Positions 1 to 12,622 of a stretch of 64,000 nucleotides of DNA are shown in pieces. How positions within the stretch are numbered: the stretch's first letter is position 1; each line of letters starts with the position of its first letter. Where the stretch lies: NCBI RefSeq assembly GCF_002078875.1, contig NC_034419.1:17143090-17207089 (forward strand), in the 5' to 3' direction. The stretch is from Numida meleagris (lineage: Eukaryota > Chordata > Aves > Galliformes > Numididae). The translations under genes were made by a program, and so were the position numbers. The notes beneath the pieces were generated by a model. The model saw nothing but the letters and a program-made list of their open reading frames with translations. It did no database searches and was not told the origin of the DNA.

Positions 1-1398
1 TTGAAAATTGCTGTTGTCCTATCACAGCCACCAAAGTGACAGGTTTCCCCCCTCGTTGGTCTGTAGAAATCACACAGCCAGCTTCTGAGCCAAAATTTGT
101 TGTTATTCAAAACGTGTCCTTATATCCTTAAAAATTAAGAAGTCTCTTAAGTAATATTACAGTTAATGCTGAAAGTCATGTAATTCCATATGCTTCTTCA
201 GTTATATAATAGCTGATAGAGAGGTTTATTGAAGAAAAGTGCATGGAATATTTATGATTTCCTTAAAATTGATCCAAGGTGCTCTGCGGTGCTTCAGGAG
301 AGATTAGTTTGCAAGAATGTATTCCAGTGCTACTTCATGGCTCTGCCACATTTCTTAGCTCTCATTGGAGCCAGTGGATTTAATAACCTTAGCAACAAAG
401 CAGTGTGTGCTGGATACTGTGGTTCTGTGTGGGTGAACAGTGAAGAAGGTGTATAAGGTACCTGACCAAAATTATCTTTCAAATGCCCTGTAAGCACTTC
501 TCTTCCAAGGATCTGTCTGTTTCTCAGATTAATCAGTATTCTCTCTGGTATCCTTGTTGAGGGAGAGGAAGAGTGAAATAAAAAATAAAGCGGAATAGAA
601 TTACCTTTTCTAAATAAACTGGAAACTTGAAAATATGCCCATTTTGTGGCAGAAGCATATGTGTCTCAGAAAACCTGCTCTGTTGGGACCTGTGGAAACC
701 CACAACTGAGGTCCCCTTCACAAGTCACCACTGACTGAGCCAATCTGCTTTATGTTAATGTGAAATAAATTAATTCTTCCCTTTATTGAAATGATGAGAG
801 GATTAGGGAAGAAATTAGTGCAGAAAAGTACAAATGAAGAGGCCAAATATGTCATTTTGTTTTTCTATCTCCAAATGACAGATTTACTGTAATTCAGCTT
901 TGATTGCTACCGTGATTCCAATTCTTCTATGGAAATGAGTCTGAAAGCTTTTCCATCAAAGTACATGTTGAAAGTAGTTAAAAGCTGTAGTGTGCACATA
1001 TAAAGATCTTGAAAGGATTTTGTTTGGATCAGTTGCAGCTGTTTTTGTTTTAGATGTCTTATATGAAATCTGTTTTTCAAGCATTTTTACTCCCAGCCAA
1101 GCCGTGACTTTGCATGTGGGTGAAATTATTAGTTCTGCATCAGAGGTTATGAGTAGCGGGGTCTCTCCATAGCTGCAATGTACTACTACTCGACATGTTG
1201 AAAATGAACCAAAAACAGTAGCTGGCTTTAATTGTGTTTGCACGGAAGTGTACCACTCTTTTTAATTAGGAGGTCAGTAGAAGCTGAACATCTCTCATAT
1301 TGCCTGAATGAAAGCACATTTCAGGAATCTAGAAAATCTACCTTTGTCTGACACAAACACCAAGTGATTGTGGAGCCGTAACCACATGTAAGATTTTT
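1..1398. other. Unique AT-rich non-coding stretch
   Basis: No exon, RNA gene or repeat is recognised. Open frames are under 100 codons on both strands and overlap each other, as expected by chance. TAAT-type words near 770-810 are scattered and not clustered enough to call a regulatory element. Confidence 0.6.
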
Positions 1399-1584
1399 CA
1401 GATCATAGAAAGGCTTGGGTTGGAAGGGAGTTCAAATACCATTTAGTTCCAAACCCCACTTCTGTGGGCAGGCATGCCCTCCAAACTTATGGGAGTCCAA
1501 GCAGATGACATCAATCAGTCTTCCCTTGTTGACTGATGCAGTCATGCCATCATAGAAGGCCACTAGATTGGTAAGGTTTCACTA
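1399..1584 (-). mobile_element. CR1 LINE fragment with internal deletion
   Basis: Read on the minus strand, 1492-1575 encodes 28 uninterrupted codons, including [10 protein letters not shown] and RLIDVICLD. These match the conserved reverse-transcriptase region of CR1 ORF2, which normally continues into a LD(L)SKAFDTV motif. Soon after this point (about 1472-1480) the sequence changes to the CR1 3' tail. On the plus strand that tail reads as the typical antisense pattern: ATCATAGAAAGGCTTGGGTTGG at 1402-1423, then a degenerate GTTCCAA and a GGGCAGG block. A full CR1 has well over 1 kb between these two parts, so this copy has lost the rest of the RT domain and most of the 3' UTR. Frame and codons beyond the segment are lost; it is an inactive relic. 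Family assignment is from remembered CR1 consensus, not from a search. Confidence 0.85.
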
Positions 1585-4548
1585 ACTTTACTGTTTTGGT
1601 GATAGAGTAATGCACAGCTCTTTGTCTTCTTTCTGCTGCACTTTATACATGAATACAATCTTGAAGAATTGTTATTCTTTTAAACAGTTGTAATAGATGT
1701 AGGAAACAAGATTATTACGTACTCTCAGAGTATATTAGTGCTCAATTTATCAATTATTAAATGCGGAATTAACAGATGTAATGAATGGAAACACTTATCT
1801 CCATGTTTACTATCCTGGTAGGCCGTATTAAGAGAGAAGCTATTTTGATGAAAGTGAACTCTCGAAACTCCTGTGGACCAATACATGAATGAGCACGAAG
1901 TGGCACACAGTGAACTGCTGGCTGGCTGCTGCTTTCTGAGTGACAGCGGAGGTGGGGTGAGGGATGGAAAGCGGAGAATGAGTTACGCTGAGAGTGATTT
2001 ATGAATTTCAAATAAGTGGTGTTTCAAACCAGTGTTCAGTTCTTCATCAGTGAGAAGCATAGCTTGTTTATCACATTCTTAAATGGATGAAAGGAAATAT
2101 ATGCATATTAATGAAAAAAAAATGCTGTATAAATGGCTGAGTGAGAACTTTTCAAACAAACCTTAATGAGGATAGATAATAACATGGATATTTTCAAGCT
2201 AATTTTAAACTGTGTTTGAATCCTGCCCAAAAGGAATGCGTGGACCTTCACAGTCTTGCATATCCCTTTTCTGCTGAGAATCAGTTGTATCAAAGAATAA
2301 TCTGAAAATCAGAGTTCGATCTGTGGAGTTTAGTAGTTGTCAACTGAGGCGAACATTTAGTTTCAGTATTCTCCACCAATGACAGCAGTCCTGAGGCTTG
2401 TGAGGACTTAGACGTGCAAGGAAAACTGGAAGGCTAAATGATTTCCAGAAATCAGCTGAGTAGCTAAGCTGGGTGGGAATAAAATATAACCCCAGTGTGT
2501 TTTGTCAGTGGTCTAGCCTAGGGTAATTGAATGTAGCTGGCCATGTAAATATTTCAATTTACATGGAATACTTAGTGATTTAATAGTTTCTTCTTTAATA
2601 GGTATGCCCCGAAGATTCTGAGCTTTATTTCAGCTAAATTCAGGGTACAAAGTGAGCTTTTAGACTGTTTTAGCATTTGGGCTTTTTCCCACATATCTGT
2701 GAATAAAATCAAAGGTATCTTTCTGAGTTTAAGAAGTTATTGACCAGAAGACTGCATTGCAGACTGCTGGTGTCCAGCTCTGCTCACGGCCTGCATGCTG
2801 AGTGCCCAGCAGCGTGGAGTTCAGCAGTACAGGTGCAGAGAGCCCAGCCTAGTGCTGAGGGTTGGTGCACATTGCCAAGGTTGGAAGGGGAGGACCTGGT
2901 TCTGCCAGCCCTGCCCTGAGTTGCTTGTGGAGGGAGCAAGGTGTGGGTTCAGACTGAGGAAAGAGGTGTGGATGGAGAAGGACAGATGGGCTAGGCTGCA
3001 TGCTCACTGTAAGGGTGTTTGGAGAGGAAGAGTAAGTAGGGCCAAATGCCAGCTTTCTGCCTAATGGATATTAAAGCAGTGGAGATCTGAAGCATTCAGA
3101 TACAGTATTTAATATGCAAGCATTAACTGCAGCTGTCATGCTGTACAGTGGAATAGCCCTGTTCTTATTTTATTGCCTTTGATTAGTTGAAATCATATCT
3201 TACACCAAGAGAACAGGCTAGAAATGCACTTACCCACAGCTGTATGCATGGCCAGCACTGACAGTAAAGTGATGCTGCCTTACAGACACCACTCATCACT
3301 TTAGATTTGAGGCAATATCCTCTTTCTAAATTAACACCATCACTTCATAACAGCTGTGACCACTACCACAGTTAGAGCTGATGAGCTTGTCAGTGTTTCT
3401 GATATAAATTTTGCCTTTAATAGATTTATTTGTGAGTTATCTCTACTTAGCTATAACAATCTGCTCCAGGCTAGAACTTGGCGCACAGGACTCTCCCTAG
3501 ATTTTCTTCCTAGTCCTTCTGTGCTTGATGGAAAACTTTGTGCCAGACCTAGTCAACCCTAATAAACTTCTGGAAATAGTAATTAAGGATTTTGATGGTG
3601 GTGTGGCAGTGTTTTTAGCCAACTGCTCCCTTCTGTGGGGAGAAGGCATAATCTATTCACTGATGTGATGTTCAGTATCCAAAGGGTACTTGAATATTAT
3701 CCTGCCCTACATGGTTCGCTGAGCTCTATTGGCCTCACTTCTCTCTCCAAAAAGCGTATCAGCTCTGTTTTCTCTCCTAAGAATATTAGAAATTTGAACC
3801 TGAAGAATTCAGTTTGAATTTTTTTTAAATGTTGTCCTATATATTTCTTTTTGCTTTAACATATAAAATATCCTACGTATAACAGTGAAATTTAATACCA
3901 TTTCAGAAATAAGTTGAAATGATTCATTTTTACTATATCTAAAATAAAGAAATAATTTCTTTTTATTTTGTCCTGTTTCTCAGCAGAAACTGTACCTAGG
4001 AAAATTCAACCCATAAATATGCAGGTTTATGAATCTGAAAATGGATTTTTGCTAAAACATTATTTCTCTGGGGGGAAAAAATGCCGTTGTTAGTCTTGAG
4101 ATGATGCTCTATCACCTGTTTACAGACAATTTGTCCAACAATGCTGTAAAAAAAACCAAACAAACAGCTGGTAACTGCCACCCACTCAACATGTATTTAT
4201 CAGCAAAAATATGAATACGAACATCTGATGACCAGATGTCTACATTTTGTACTGCAAGATAAGACATTTTAGCAATCTTTATATTTGGAAGACATGCAAT
4301 TCATCAGTTATTTTTGCTGGTTTTCATCGCAGTGAATTGAAATTTCATAAAGCATCCCCGTGACAAATCCCTGTTAACTGTATAGGAAGTTTGTGTTTCT
4401 CAATCCAGGTGTTCAAGGCCATGCTGTGCAGTCCCTATGGAACAAGGAAACGTGGAACTGCATTCTAGCTGATGTTAAATGAGAGCCTGTCTGTTCCTTT
4501 GGGCTCTATTTTGAATAGAACTGTCACTTGTGTGATGGCTTTGAGATT
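1585..4548. other. Unique non-coding stretch with a GC-richer patch
   Basis: Mostly AT-rich unique sequence. A GC-richer patch at about 2770-3060 gives an 89-codon open frame that resembles no known protein and has few CpGs. It is probably either ancient repeat-derived or unique intergenic sequence. Nothing else is recognised. Confidence 0.55.
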
Positions 4549-4738
4549 TCACAAGGGGAGTGGAGGGGCAGTGATGGGGCCCAAGGGAGCGGCATGGAGC
4601 TGCATCAGAGGAGGGTCTGGGGGGGCTAGGGAAAGGGTCTGCCCCAGAGGGCGGTGGGCATGGCACAGCTCCCCAGGGCAGTGGACATGGCCCTGAGCTG
4701 CTGGAGCCCAGGGAGCACTGGGACAACACACTGCCAGT
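4549..4738 (+). mobile_element. CR1 LINE 3' UTR fragment, missing its terminus
   Basis: The order of blocks follows the C/D/H-like CR1 3' UTR in sense orientation: GGGGCCCAAGGGAGCGGCATG near 4576, GAGCTGCATCAGAGGAGGG, then GTCTGCCCCAGAGGGCGG near 4638, CACAGCTCCCCAGGGCAGTGG near 4664, and a GGGACAACAC block near 4730. The copy stops there. The expected last ~80 bp (the GACTCGATGATC-like block and ATTCTATG octamers) is absent, and the sequence passes into an unrelated ACACACTGCCAGTGTGT inverted repeat. The short open frames on both strands here are by-products of this GC-rich repeat, not genes. Assignment is from remembered family features. Confidence 0.75.
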
Positions 4739-7700
4739 GTGTGCATATGATACAGGTTGCTCCAAGTATCGTCTGGTCCTCCCAGATCAAGCAGCAGGTC
4801 ATTATCTCAATGGGAGGACAGAATACCATGAAAATGGATGCAAAGCTTAGGTGGTACTGCGTGCCCTTCCTCACACAAGAGACTTGTCTTCCCATCCCTG
4901 ACCGTGATCAGATCTTATGGCAGTTCTTTCATGTGGAAATCTCACTGCATTCATTCCTACATCTATTAATTAAATGAAATATTATTAATATTCCATGAAG
5001 TGGAAATTATTTTGATATTTTATAACTTTAATATTTAATGTTATATCTTTTTATCATTACAGTTGAAGAAATACTTTTCAAGATGCTGAGAAGGTTGTTC
5101 CTATCTAATATTCACAAATGCTAGCACTAATATTGGTACCTAAGGGCAGTTGCAGCTGTACAACTTTTTTTGCCTAAGTTTCTCAGTGTGCTCTGCAGAG
5201 AATGACCAAGAGGTCTTTCTGTAGTGTTCACTACTGTGCGGGAATGCCCAGTGGATGCCAACCAAACAAAGCGTGGTCCATATATGATGTATGTTCTTTT
5301 CATCTTCCTGGTTTGTATTTCTAATCTTCAGGTTTTTTCGTGTCAGAGGAGTAATCAAGCTTTCAGTGTGAACAGGAAAAGCCACCAGTACAACATCCAG
5401 CTTAGCAGTTTATTTGTACATATCTATCTCCCGTAATCAGCTTATCAAAATGCTCATGGTGCAAATAACTTCACATCTACCCATGATTCTGCTTTTACAT
5501 TCCATCTCATTACAACATCTTATAAACCTTGACATGCTTTCCATGTGACCGTGTAATTAAAGCTGCTATTTATTCATTAGTCAAGAAATCTTCTGCACAT
5601 AGCACCTGTGTGTTAGTGGCCTGGAGGGAGGAAGAGTTCTTGAAGCTTTATGCTGACCCTCACTCCAACAGAGGCTGCAAACAGTGTTTTGTAGCAGTGT
5701 AAAGCTCATCCTTCCTTCTCCTCCATAGAGTCTTCAAAATATGTCAGTACTGCAATGAGGCAAAATGAGTGTAGAAGGAGAGAGAATTCAAATATTCCTG
5801 GAGAATATATCTGTATTCACCAGAGAAGTTAAAGAAGGGTGAGCTCTCTACAGAGCACTAATGCCATGTGATATAAACTTTCTTGAAGCCCGGTAAACCT
5901 ATCAGAGACATTGTCTTAGCTTTGATTCATAGCACCTTGTTGTAAAAGAACTAATCAGTGATCTCTGAATCAAACTGGCAATTGAAAAGTGAATAATTGC
6001 TCACATTGATATTTTTTTTCATGTGGTTGGCACCTGTGTCATGAAATACAGTAATGCTGTGTTACCATCCCATTGATCAATATTATGATCTGAGTTTCAA
6101 ACCATGACCTATCCCTATGCAAATTATTTCTTAATGTATTTGGGTAGGTTAGCAAAATATTTTGACTAAGATTTGAAAGAATGGCTGCTATTAGAAAGCC
6201 AGAAGCCATTTAGGGCTGAAACTAATAATTTGCCAGACATTCCTTATGAGAGAGAGCTCGTGAACATTTCTATTATGTGTATAGACTTTGTCACTAAAAG
6301 AAACTATATTTTTCTGAAGTTTTCATTTACCTGGCAAATTCACACCAAGGTTGATACAAGCATTTAAAAGCATTGCAGTATAAAGATAAATAATTTTCAG
6401 ACACGTGACGGATATCTTCTCTGAGTTTGGAGTGGCATTCAAAGTACTGACAGTTCACCCATTGACTCAGTCATCTCAACTATCACTTCCAATCACTGGG
6501 AAGTTTCAGCCAGCTATAATTCATTACTTTTGAAGGCTTAGGATTGTTCCTTCTTTCACTGTCAAATAAATGATTTGAAATTGTACAGCCCCCAGCTCCG
6601 AGCCCTGACAGTATTGTGACTGTGTGCTACATTCCAAATTTAACACCAGTGCACAGGGAGATCTGAAATCCAAGATGGAACCCTTTGGGTCATGAGTCCA
6701 AAGGAGGCAGTCCCCGTGACTGTGAGTTACTCTGTGCCCCTTTGACTCCACTAGCCACACTGTAGGGACAGGAGCAAGGATACGAATCATACATACTGTA
6801 GTACTTTAAAACATTTACCTTATTCAGAGGTTAAACTTGAGACATAGAAACGTTTTCTTTTGAAGGCTTGAAAATTACTCTATGGATTTCATGCTTGGAG
6901 AGAATACTGAGAAATTGAGAAAACACCTTCTGCATTGGTATCTGTGGAGCTGAGAGCTGACCAGAAGTCGGAGGTTGTCCGTAAAGTAGTCACAAAATAA
7001 AGCCAAACAGAGAACTGCCAGAAATCAAACTGTAATGATAAAGGAAAACCATAAACTTTCTCTCAGATCCATGTCAGGTATACAAACAGGTATAACAGAA
7101 CAGAATAAATGAGCTTTCATCCATTTATCCCAATTTTTGTTTGATTCTAAAATTATTATGGAAATTGATAGCCACTGCAAAAGATAATCAGTGGATTTAA
7201 AAGAAAATGTCATTGGAACCTATACGTAAAAAGTCTTTTGAGTGTATTTAAACAAAGGGAAGACCTATTAATTGTCTTTCCCTAGTATTATTTTTGGGGG
7301 AGACAGAAGAATATAGAGATAGATATACTAATTGTAGGTAGCATCTTAAATTCTATTCTATTCTGTATTTCCACCATAGTGCTTCATCTGTTCTACTTTC
7401 TGTGGCTCTAGAAATGCATCTATCTTCTTGTTTTAACAAATAACTTACTTCTAGATTTACTCTTATTATTTTTTTCCACATAACAGTGAATAACAAGCTG
7501 CAGGTAGCATTAGAATATGAAATTATTTTCCTATTTGCATGTTTTAGGAGTTGGCGAATATTTATTTGGTATCCTAAAGACCATTGGCACTTGGAGAGGG
7601 AGCTCAAAAACAGACATGAAATTAAAAAAGGAGATATTAAATCAGAAATCTTTTCCTCGTGAGATACTACACAAAATTCCCATATCTTAATTCTAGTTTC

Positions 7701-8569
7701 TTTAATATGATTTTTCAGAAGGCTTGATCTCTCCATGTATAAAGGAATTATCTTTTATTAATTTACCCATAAAGCTGCGTATATTGAGTTGTTCATACTG
7801 GTGATATTCTTAAACTTTTAAAACCACTTCTGAAATAGCTTTCCAGCTAAATGTACGGCATATACATAATACATGATAGTGTACTGTGGTATAAAGATTT
7901 TAATTGGTTTTTAGTTTGGATCATAGGGGTTACTTATTCTTTAAGGCATAATATTCTAACAGAAATCTATTTCTATATTCTTCTGTGCCCTGCCTTTTAT
8001 ATATATGAGAACATACCACTTGGGCACCCACCCGAAGAAAACAGGTTTAGCTATTGCTGCAAGAGAAGTAGGAATTAACTCCTACCCAGTGTCCTCCACA
8101 CAGCTCTCTGCTTTTTCTTGTCCCCTGCTGCCACTCTCCAGTGTTTGGTCTTCAGTCTTGTGAAATGCATGAACTCCATGTTCAGAGAGTATGCCTTTGT
8201 GTCTGCTGGGACTGCCACATAAATAAAGTGCATTAAAGGCTGTCAGTTCCAACCCCCAAGGATGAATCTGGAAGCTCAGAAGAGGAAAAAATGAAGTTCT
8301 GTTGAAAAATGGTATGTTTATATCAGCATATATAGCTGAAGATAAGGCTGAGAAAGTTAAGTAGTAGATAGGATCAGACCACAACATAAACTTGCAACAA
8401 ATTTCAGATAAGATATAGAGAAGGAAATGCTTCTATGCAATGGTCGGGAACATCATTATTAGCTTCAAAAATGGAAGTGTAATTGCTTTTATGTGTTGTG
8501 TTCTGTGGGTGTTTTTTTTTATTAGTATTTATTATTCCTTATGAAATTTAATTTCCTGATAGACATGGG
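4739..8569. other. Unique AT-rich non-coding stretch
   Basis: No exon, repeat or RNA gene is recognised. Several minus-strand open frames of 80-127 codons (for example 7353-7736) have no domain and low-complexity composition. A short GTTCCAACCCCC word at about 8247 recalls antisense CR1, but its flanks do not fit the family. Confidence 0.55.
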
Positions 8570-8760
8570 GGAACTCTTTGCTCAGAAACTTTTACATTTA
8601 TTTATTTATTTCCTAATTAGTTTTTCATTTTAATTAGCTTTCCCCAATCACTCTCGGCGGTGTCGGTCTGTTTGTGGAGCAATGTGACCTCCCTCTGGCG
8701 GTCAGACAACACTCTGGGAGACTTTCATGTCTTAATCCAGCAATGCAGTGTTATTCCAGG
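8570..8760. promoter_or_regulatory. Candidate conserved regulatory block with paired TAATTA sites
   Basis: A perfect CTAATTAG palindrome lies at 8613-8620 and a second TTAATTAGC at 8630-8638, both core homeodomain binding words. They are followed by a less AT-rich segment with a partial CTCF-like word, CCGCCAGAGGG on the minus strand (8688-8701 region). Clustered homeodomain sites next to locally balanced base composition are typical of vertebrate conserved non-coding elements. Conservation itself cannot be seen from one sequence. Confidence 0.3.
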
Positions 8761-11700
8761 AAGGGCCACTGTACCGAGCAATGCGTACTTAGCTATGAAT
8801 TGTTTTGGATCCTTTTGCTAGTTCTGAGATAAATGCAACACTTACAAATTCAATATATTCAGCAAAATAAATGTAGCTTAATCACTGTCAATAGAAAGGA
8901 ATCGGCTTCCAAAATTTCTATTAAAATTCATAAACCTACCCAGATGTGGAAAAATCCTATTTTAGGATTAGATGGGGAAGAAATCTCAATGAAATTTGCC
9001 CAATCTTCACTTATATTTCTATAAACAATTAAAAATGCTTCATCACTGGCCATTGACAAAGTGTGGTCACATGGAACACTTGTGTGATCATTTCTTATGG
9101 TTTAACCAAAGAGCACAATGACAGTTATTTTCTGTTATGAAGGTATTCATCCAAACTCTACCTAGTGCTTGTGCATAGAGTATGCTGAGTCTTTTCTTGT
9201 TTTAAGACATATTTCTGAAAGAAGAGAAGGAACAAGACCCACAGCTGCCTTGGAAGATTTCATTCAAGCAATCACAAAATCAAGAAGAAAAATGTCTGGT
9301 AGGTTGTGTGGATGTGAATATAGAGTTAGTTTTCCTGGGATAAGGAATACAGAAGAGAAAGAACTGTCAGAGGTCAGGCTCTGTGCAAGGACAGCAGCAG
9401 TTCAGGTCTGCCTGCTGGTACCTCATCTTGTCATTCTGCAGCACCTGAAATTGTCTTCCAAATAACCCTTGGCTGATGATGAGCCATAATGAAAACACTT
9501 CACAGATGCTACAGATACTGATGAGTCACCAAAACAACACCAACCACGTCTTCCCACACTGCATTTCCAAACCTGTACAGCAGCACACAACGGGTATAGA
9601 ATTTGCTGTTACTTAGCAAACTCTGAGGGGAGTACCACCTTCTCAATGCACACGATTTCACTATGCCTTAAAGTTTAACACCTTTATTTTACTTAAGCAT
9701 TTGCGCAAATTAAGTTCACCAGCATCTTTGCTAAACAGGACTGAATAGCTTAAACCATCCCAAAACATATTCTGACCTATTTGAAGATGGTTTTACTGGC
9801 TATATTTACAAGGCACCTGACTAAAGAAATGCAACTCCTGGTTGCAACAGCACCATAGGATCATTACGTATTTTATCACATATCGATATTACCACAGACT
9901 GTGTCAGCAGATAAAAAGAGTTTCTTCTCAGAACTGAGAATATCTTTATCCACGCTGACATATTCACGCCATTCTTAGTCAATAGCTCCCTCTTTAGTCC
10001 TGCAGCAGAGAGCAGCAGTCATATTTTTCCTTGCAAATGAAGTTGATTGCTTTATAGAAATAATGGCAAACACATTTATTGGCTTTTTCAATGAAATTTA
10101 CTCCAGGAAAACTAAGCAAAATAATTTGCTGATAAGGGCAGTCTTCATCTCTAAGTGCATTTGCAGATCTTGGAATCTACACCTCCTTCTGGGATTCCTA
10201 TATTCTGGATAATTTGGCCAGGATGGAACATGATTTCCTTGATCTATTTACTAGAATCTGACTGTGTGATGTTAGCAAAATAACTCAAGTTGAGAAAAAT
10301 AGAGATGATATACTATATTATTCAGTTTATTTGTTTCTTATGTATAAAACTGACGAAGTGATGCTGTGCTAATGAGGAATACAAAATTCACTTGGTTATG
10401 TTCTGAAGGGGCAGACCTTTCTTTCACACTAACGTGGTGTAAAATTGCAGCTTCCAGGGTAAATTCCAAATGCTCTGGATGTGCTACAACTGTCCCAACT
10501 CATTCCAATAATTTATGAACCAGGAGTCTGTCAGCATTTATATGTATCAGTGTTACAGAGCAATGTCTTGTGACTGGTTCTGAGCTTCTGGGAAGTAACC
10601 ACAAATTTATTAGGAAGTCCTGCAAATCATTATTTTTTCCCCTTTTTTTGTACTTAATATATTATTTCCTGCACATTCACAGGCACAACCAGGTCAACCA
10701 GTGGGCTGTACTATTCTTCTATAGATGTTTCTATTTCTTGTATTTGAAACTGATGAAAGAAGGAGAAGTTCAGCTCTCCCACTCACCCATTCTTTTTCTG
10801 CCTTTGTCTTAAAAGTAAAAAAATTATGCAGAGATGTGGCTGATAAAGACAGTGATTCATTCAGGGAGTGACACATGAAATGCTCATTTATTTTATTTTA
10901 TTTGAATGGCCTTTTTTCTGAGTCAACAGTTGATTTCAGTTTTGTCAATGTCAGACAAACCAGTCAGTAACCAGTTTTATAAAAATGACCGACAAAATCA
11001 CAGGAAGATAATTGTCTGTATTAATTGTGTTGAGGCAGCGTCATTCTCCCTCTGAAGTCCATCCCTCTGAAATTGCTAAGAAAGTATTTCTGGGTGTGGG
11101 CAATGGAGAACCTTCGCTCAGAACAGAGCAGGCCAATTCATGCAACCTGCTCACAAAGAAATTATTCACTAGCTGCTGAAAAACTGTAAATAATTTACTC
11201 AGTGTAAAGTGTTTGGAAGTCTAAACACTAGCAAAGTTGCATGAAAACATTATTGTCAAAAAATTTATGAGATCACTAGTGGGGAAGAAATTATCGTATA
11301 TGAATCATTTCAGCAGTTCTGATTCAAGACTTTTTCAGATTTAAACAGTTACAATCAGAGATTACCCTGTGATAACTGCTCATCTCGGTCTGGGAAAGGT
11401 GTGGATCCTTGTGGTGGGACACAGTTGAGCTGTGATACTTACAGCTCGTTGGCCTTGTGTTCTTGCAGTTCCATGGGCACCAAACTCCACAGGGTAATGC
11501 ATAGAAGTCTGATCTCTTCATAGATTTCCGTTCGTAGAAGGTGGGATATCCTATGAAAGACCTAGAGATTTCAGCTCTGGGGCCACTTTTAACAGAACCG
11601 TGCTGTTACAGCCTGTATCTGGGAGCTGGAGAGTGCCAGTTGGTGACCAGTGCAACTGCAGTTAGCATCTCCCTTCCGCTTATCCCTCTCTATTTGCTAT

Positions 11701-12536
11701 ACTGAGACCTTTTTTTTTTTCAAATTTGTTTGTTTTGATTACTTCAAACTGTATTTGATGATCAATATCCTGACAATGTCAAGAGGTGAAGTGTGTTTAG
11801 GATGTACTCCTCGTGCTTATATGTCAAATCCATACACTGAATTAACATGCAGTACCTGCTCTCTAATTATGTCCATCCCGTATACTACGATACAATTGTG
11901 CCTCCCTATGGCATTTATCTTTATGGCCAGAAAGTATCTGGCCTGAGACAGGTTCTTGGGTGAGCTAAGGCTGTTTTATAGGAAGTGTTGTACAGAAGGA
12001 TCATTTCTTGGGCCCACACATAGCACAGGAATGTAAACTGTGTACACTGGTACCTGTAAAATATTGGTAACACTTTAAATAGGTGTTGTAGGTTGGTCTT
12101 TAATTTGCATTTTAAAAGCATTTATTACAAGTTAATGAATCAATTGATTGCTCAAGGAGCACTTAATGAGATTTATTGCCTTATAAAGAGAAAGTTAGCA
12201 ACTAAATAGCAGAGAATGTAATTGTCACAAGTGTCATTGCATTTGTACTAACTCAGAAATGGCTGATAGAGAGGACAGGTGTTGTAGAGCGGCTGTTGGG
12301 TGAAAATTGGAAGAGAACTTTATTTAGAGATGGCTAGATGCAGAAGAATTACATACAGACTAAGTACTGCAAGCAGATCTCTGACTGAAGCATGCATCCC
12401 AGGAAAAGGAAGGCCCTCAAACAAGTGGAGGACTTTTTGCATAGCAGCTGCAAAGCAACCCGAAACTTCGTTCTAATCCTGAGCAAAAAGATTCCCCAGA
12501 AGGGCTATGAAAGTCTTCTAAGTTGTGCAACACTTC
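8761..12536. other. Unique non-coding stretch
   Basis: No gene or interspersed repeat is recognised. The only structure noted is a perfect 12-bp palindrome AATCAATTGATT at 12138-12149. Open frames stay under about 100 codons. Confidence 0.55.
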
Positions 12537-12622
12537 AGAGATTTCCAGTGTTTTTCAGAGACTTGAAGACTAAGACTTCAGATACTTTTCCAGTATTTAT
12601 TCAGAGACTTCCAGTATTTTTT
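12537..12622 (+). repeat. Degenerate short tandem repeat
   Basis: The segment reuses a word close to AGAGACTTCCAGTATTT: TTCCAGTGTTTTTCAGAGACTT, then an altered AAGACTTCAGATAC, then TTTCCAGTATTTATTCAGAGAC, then TTCCAGTATTT running into a T-tract. Copies are diverged and irregularly spaced, suggesting old local duplication by slippage. Confidence 0.45.

Noticed and set aside
2795..3064. 89-codon plus-strand frame in a GC-richer patch
   Set aside because: No domain and no splice context. Composition alone explains the absence of stops.
4475..4765. Overlapping 65-107 codon frames on both strands
   Set aside because: They are produced by the GC-rich CR1 3' UTR fragment, which has no coding function.
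7353..7736. 127-codon minus-strand open frame
   Set aside because: No domain or family resemblance. Length is within the chance range for 64 kb in six frames.
8220..8275. GTTCCAACCCCC word resembling antisense CR1
   Set aside because: Flanking sequence does not follow the CR1 order, and there is no terminal octamer or GGGCAGG block.
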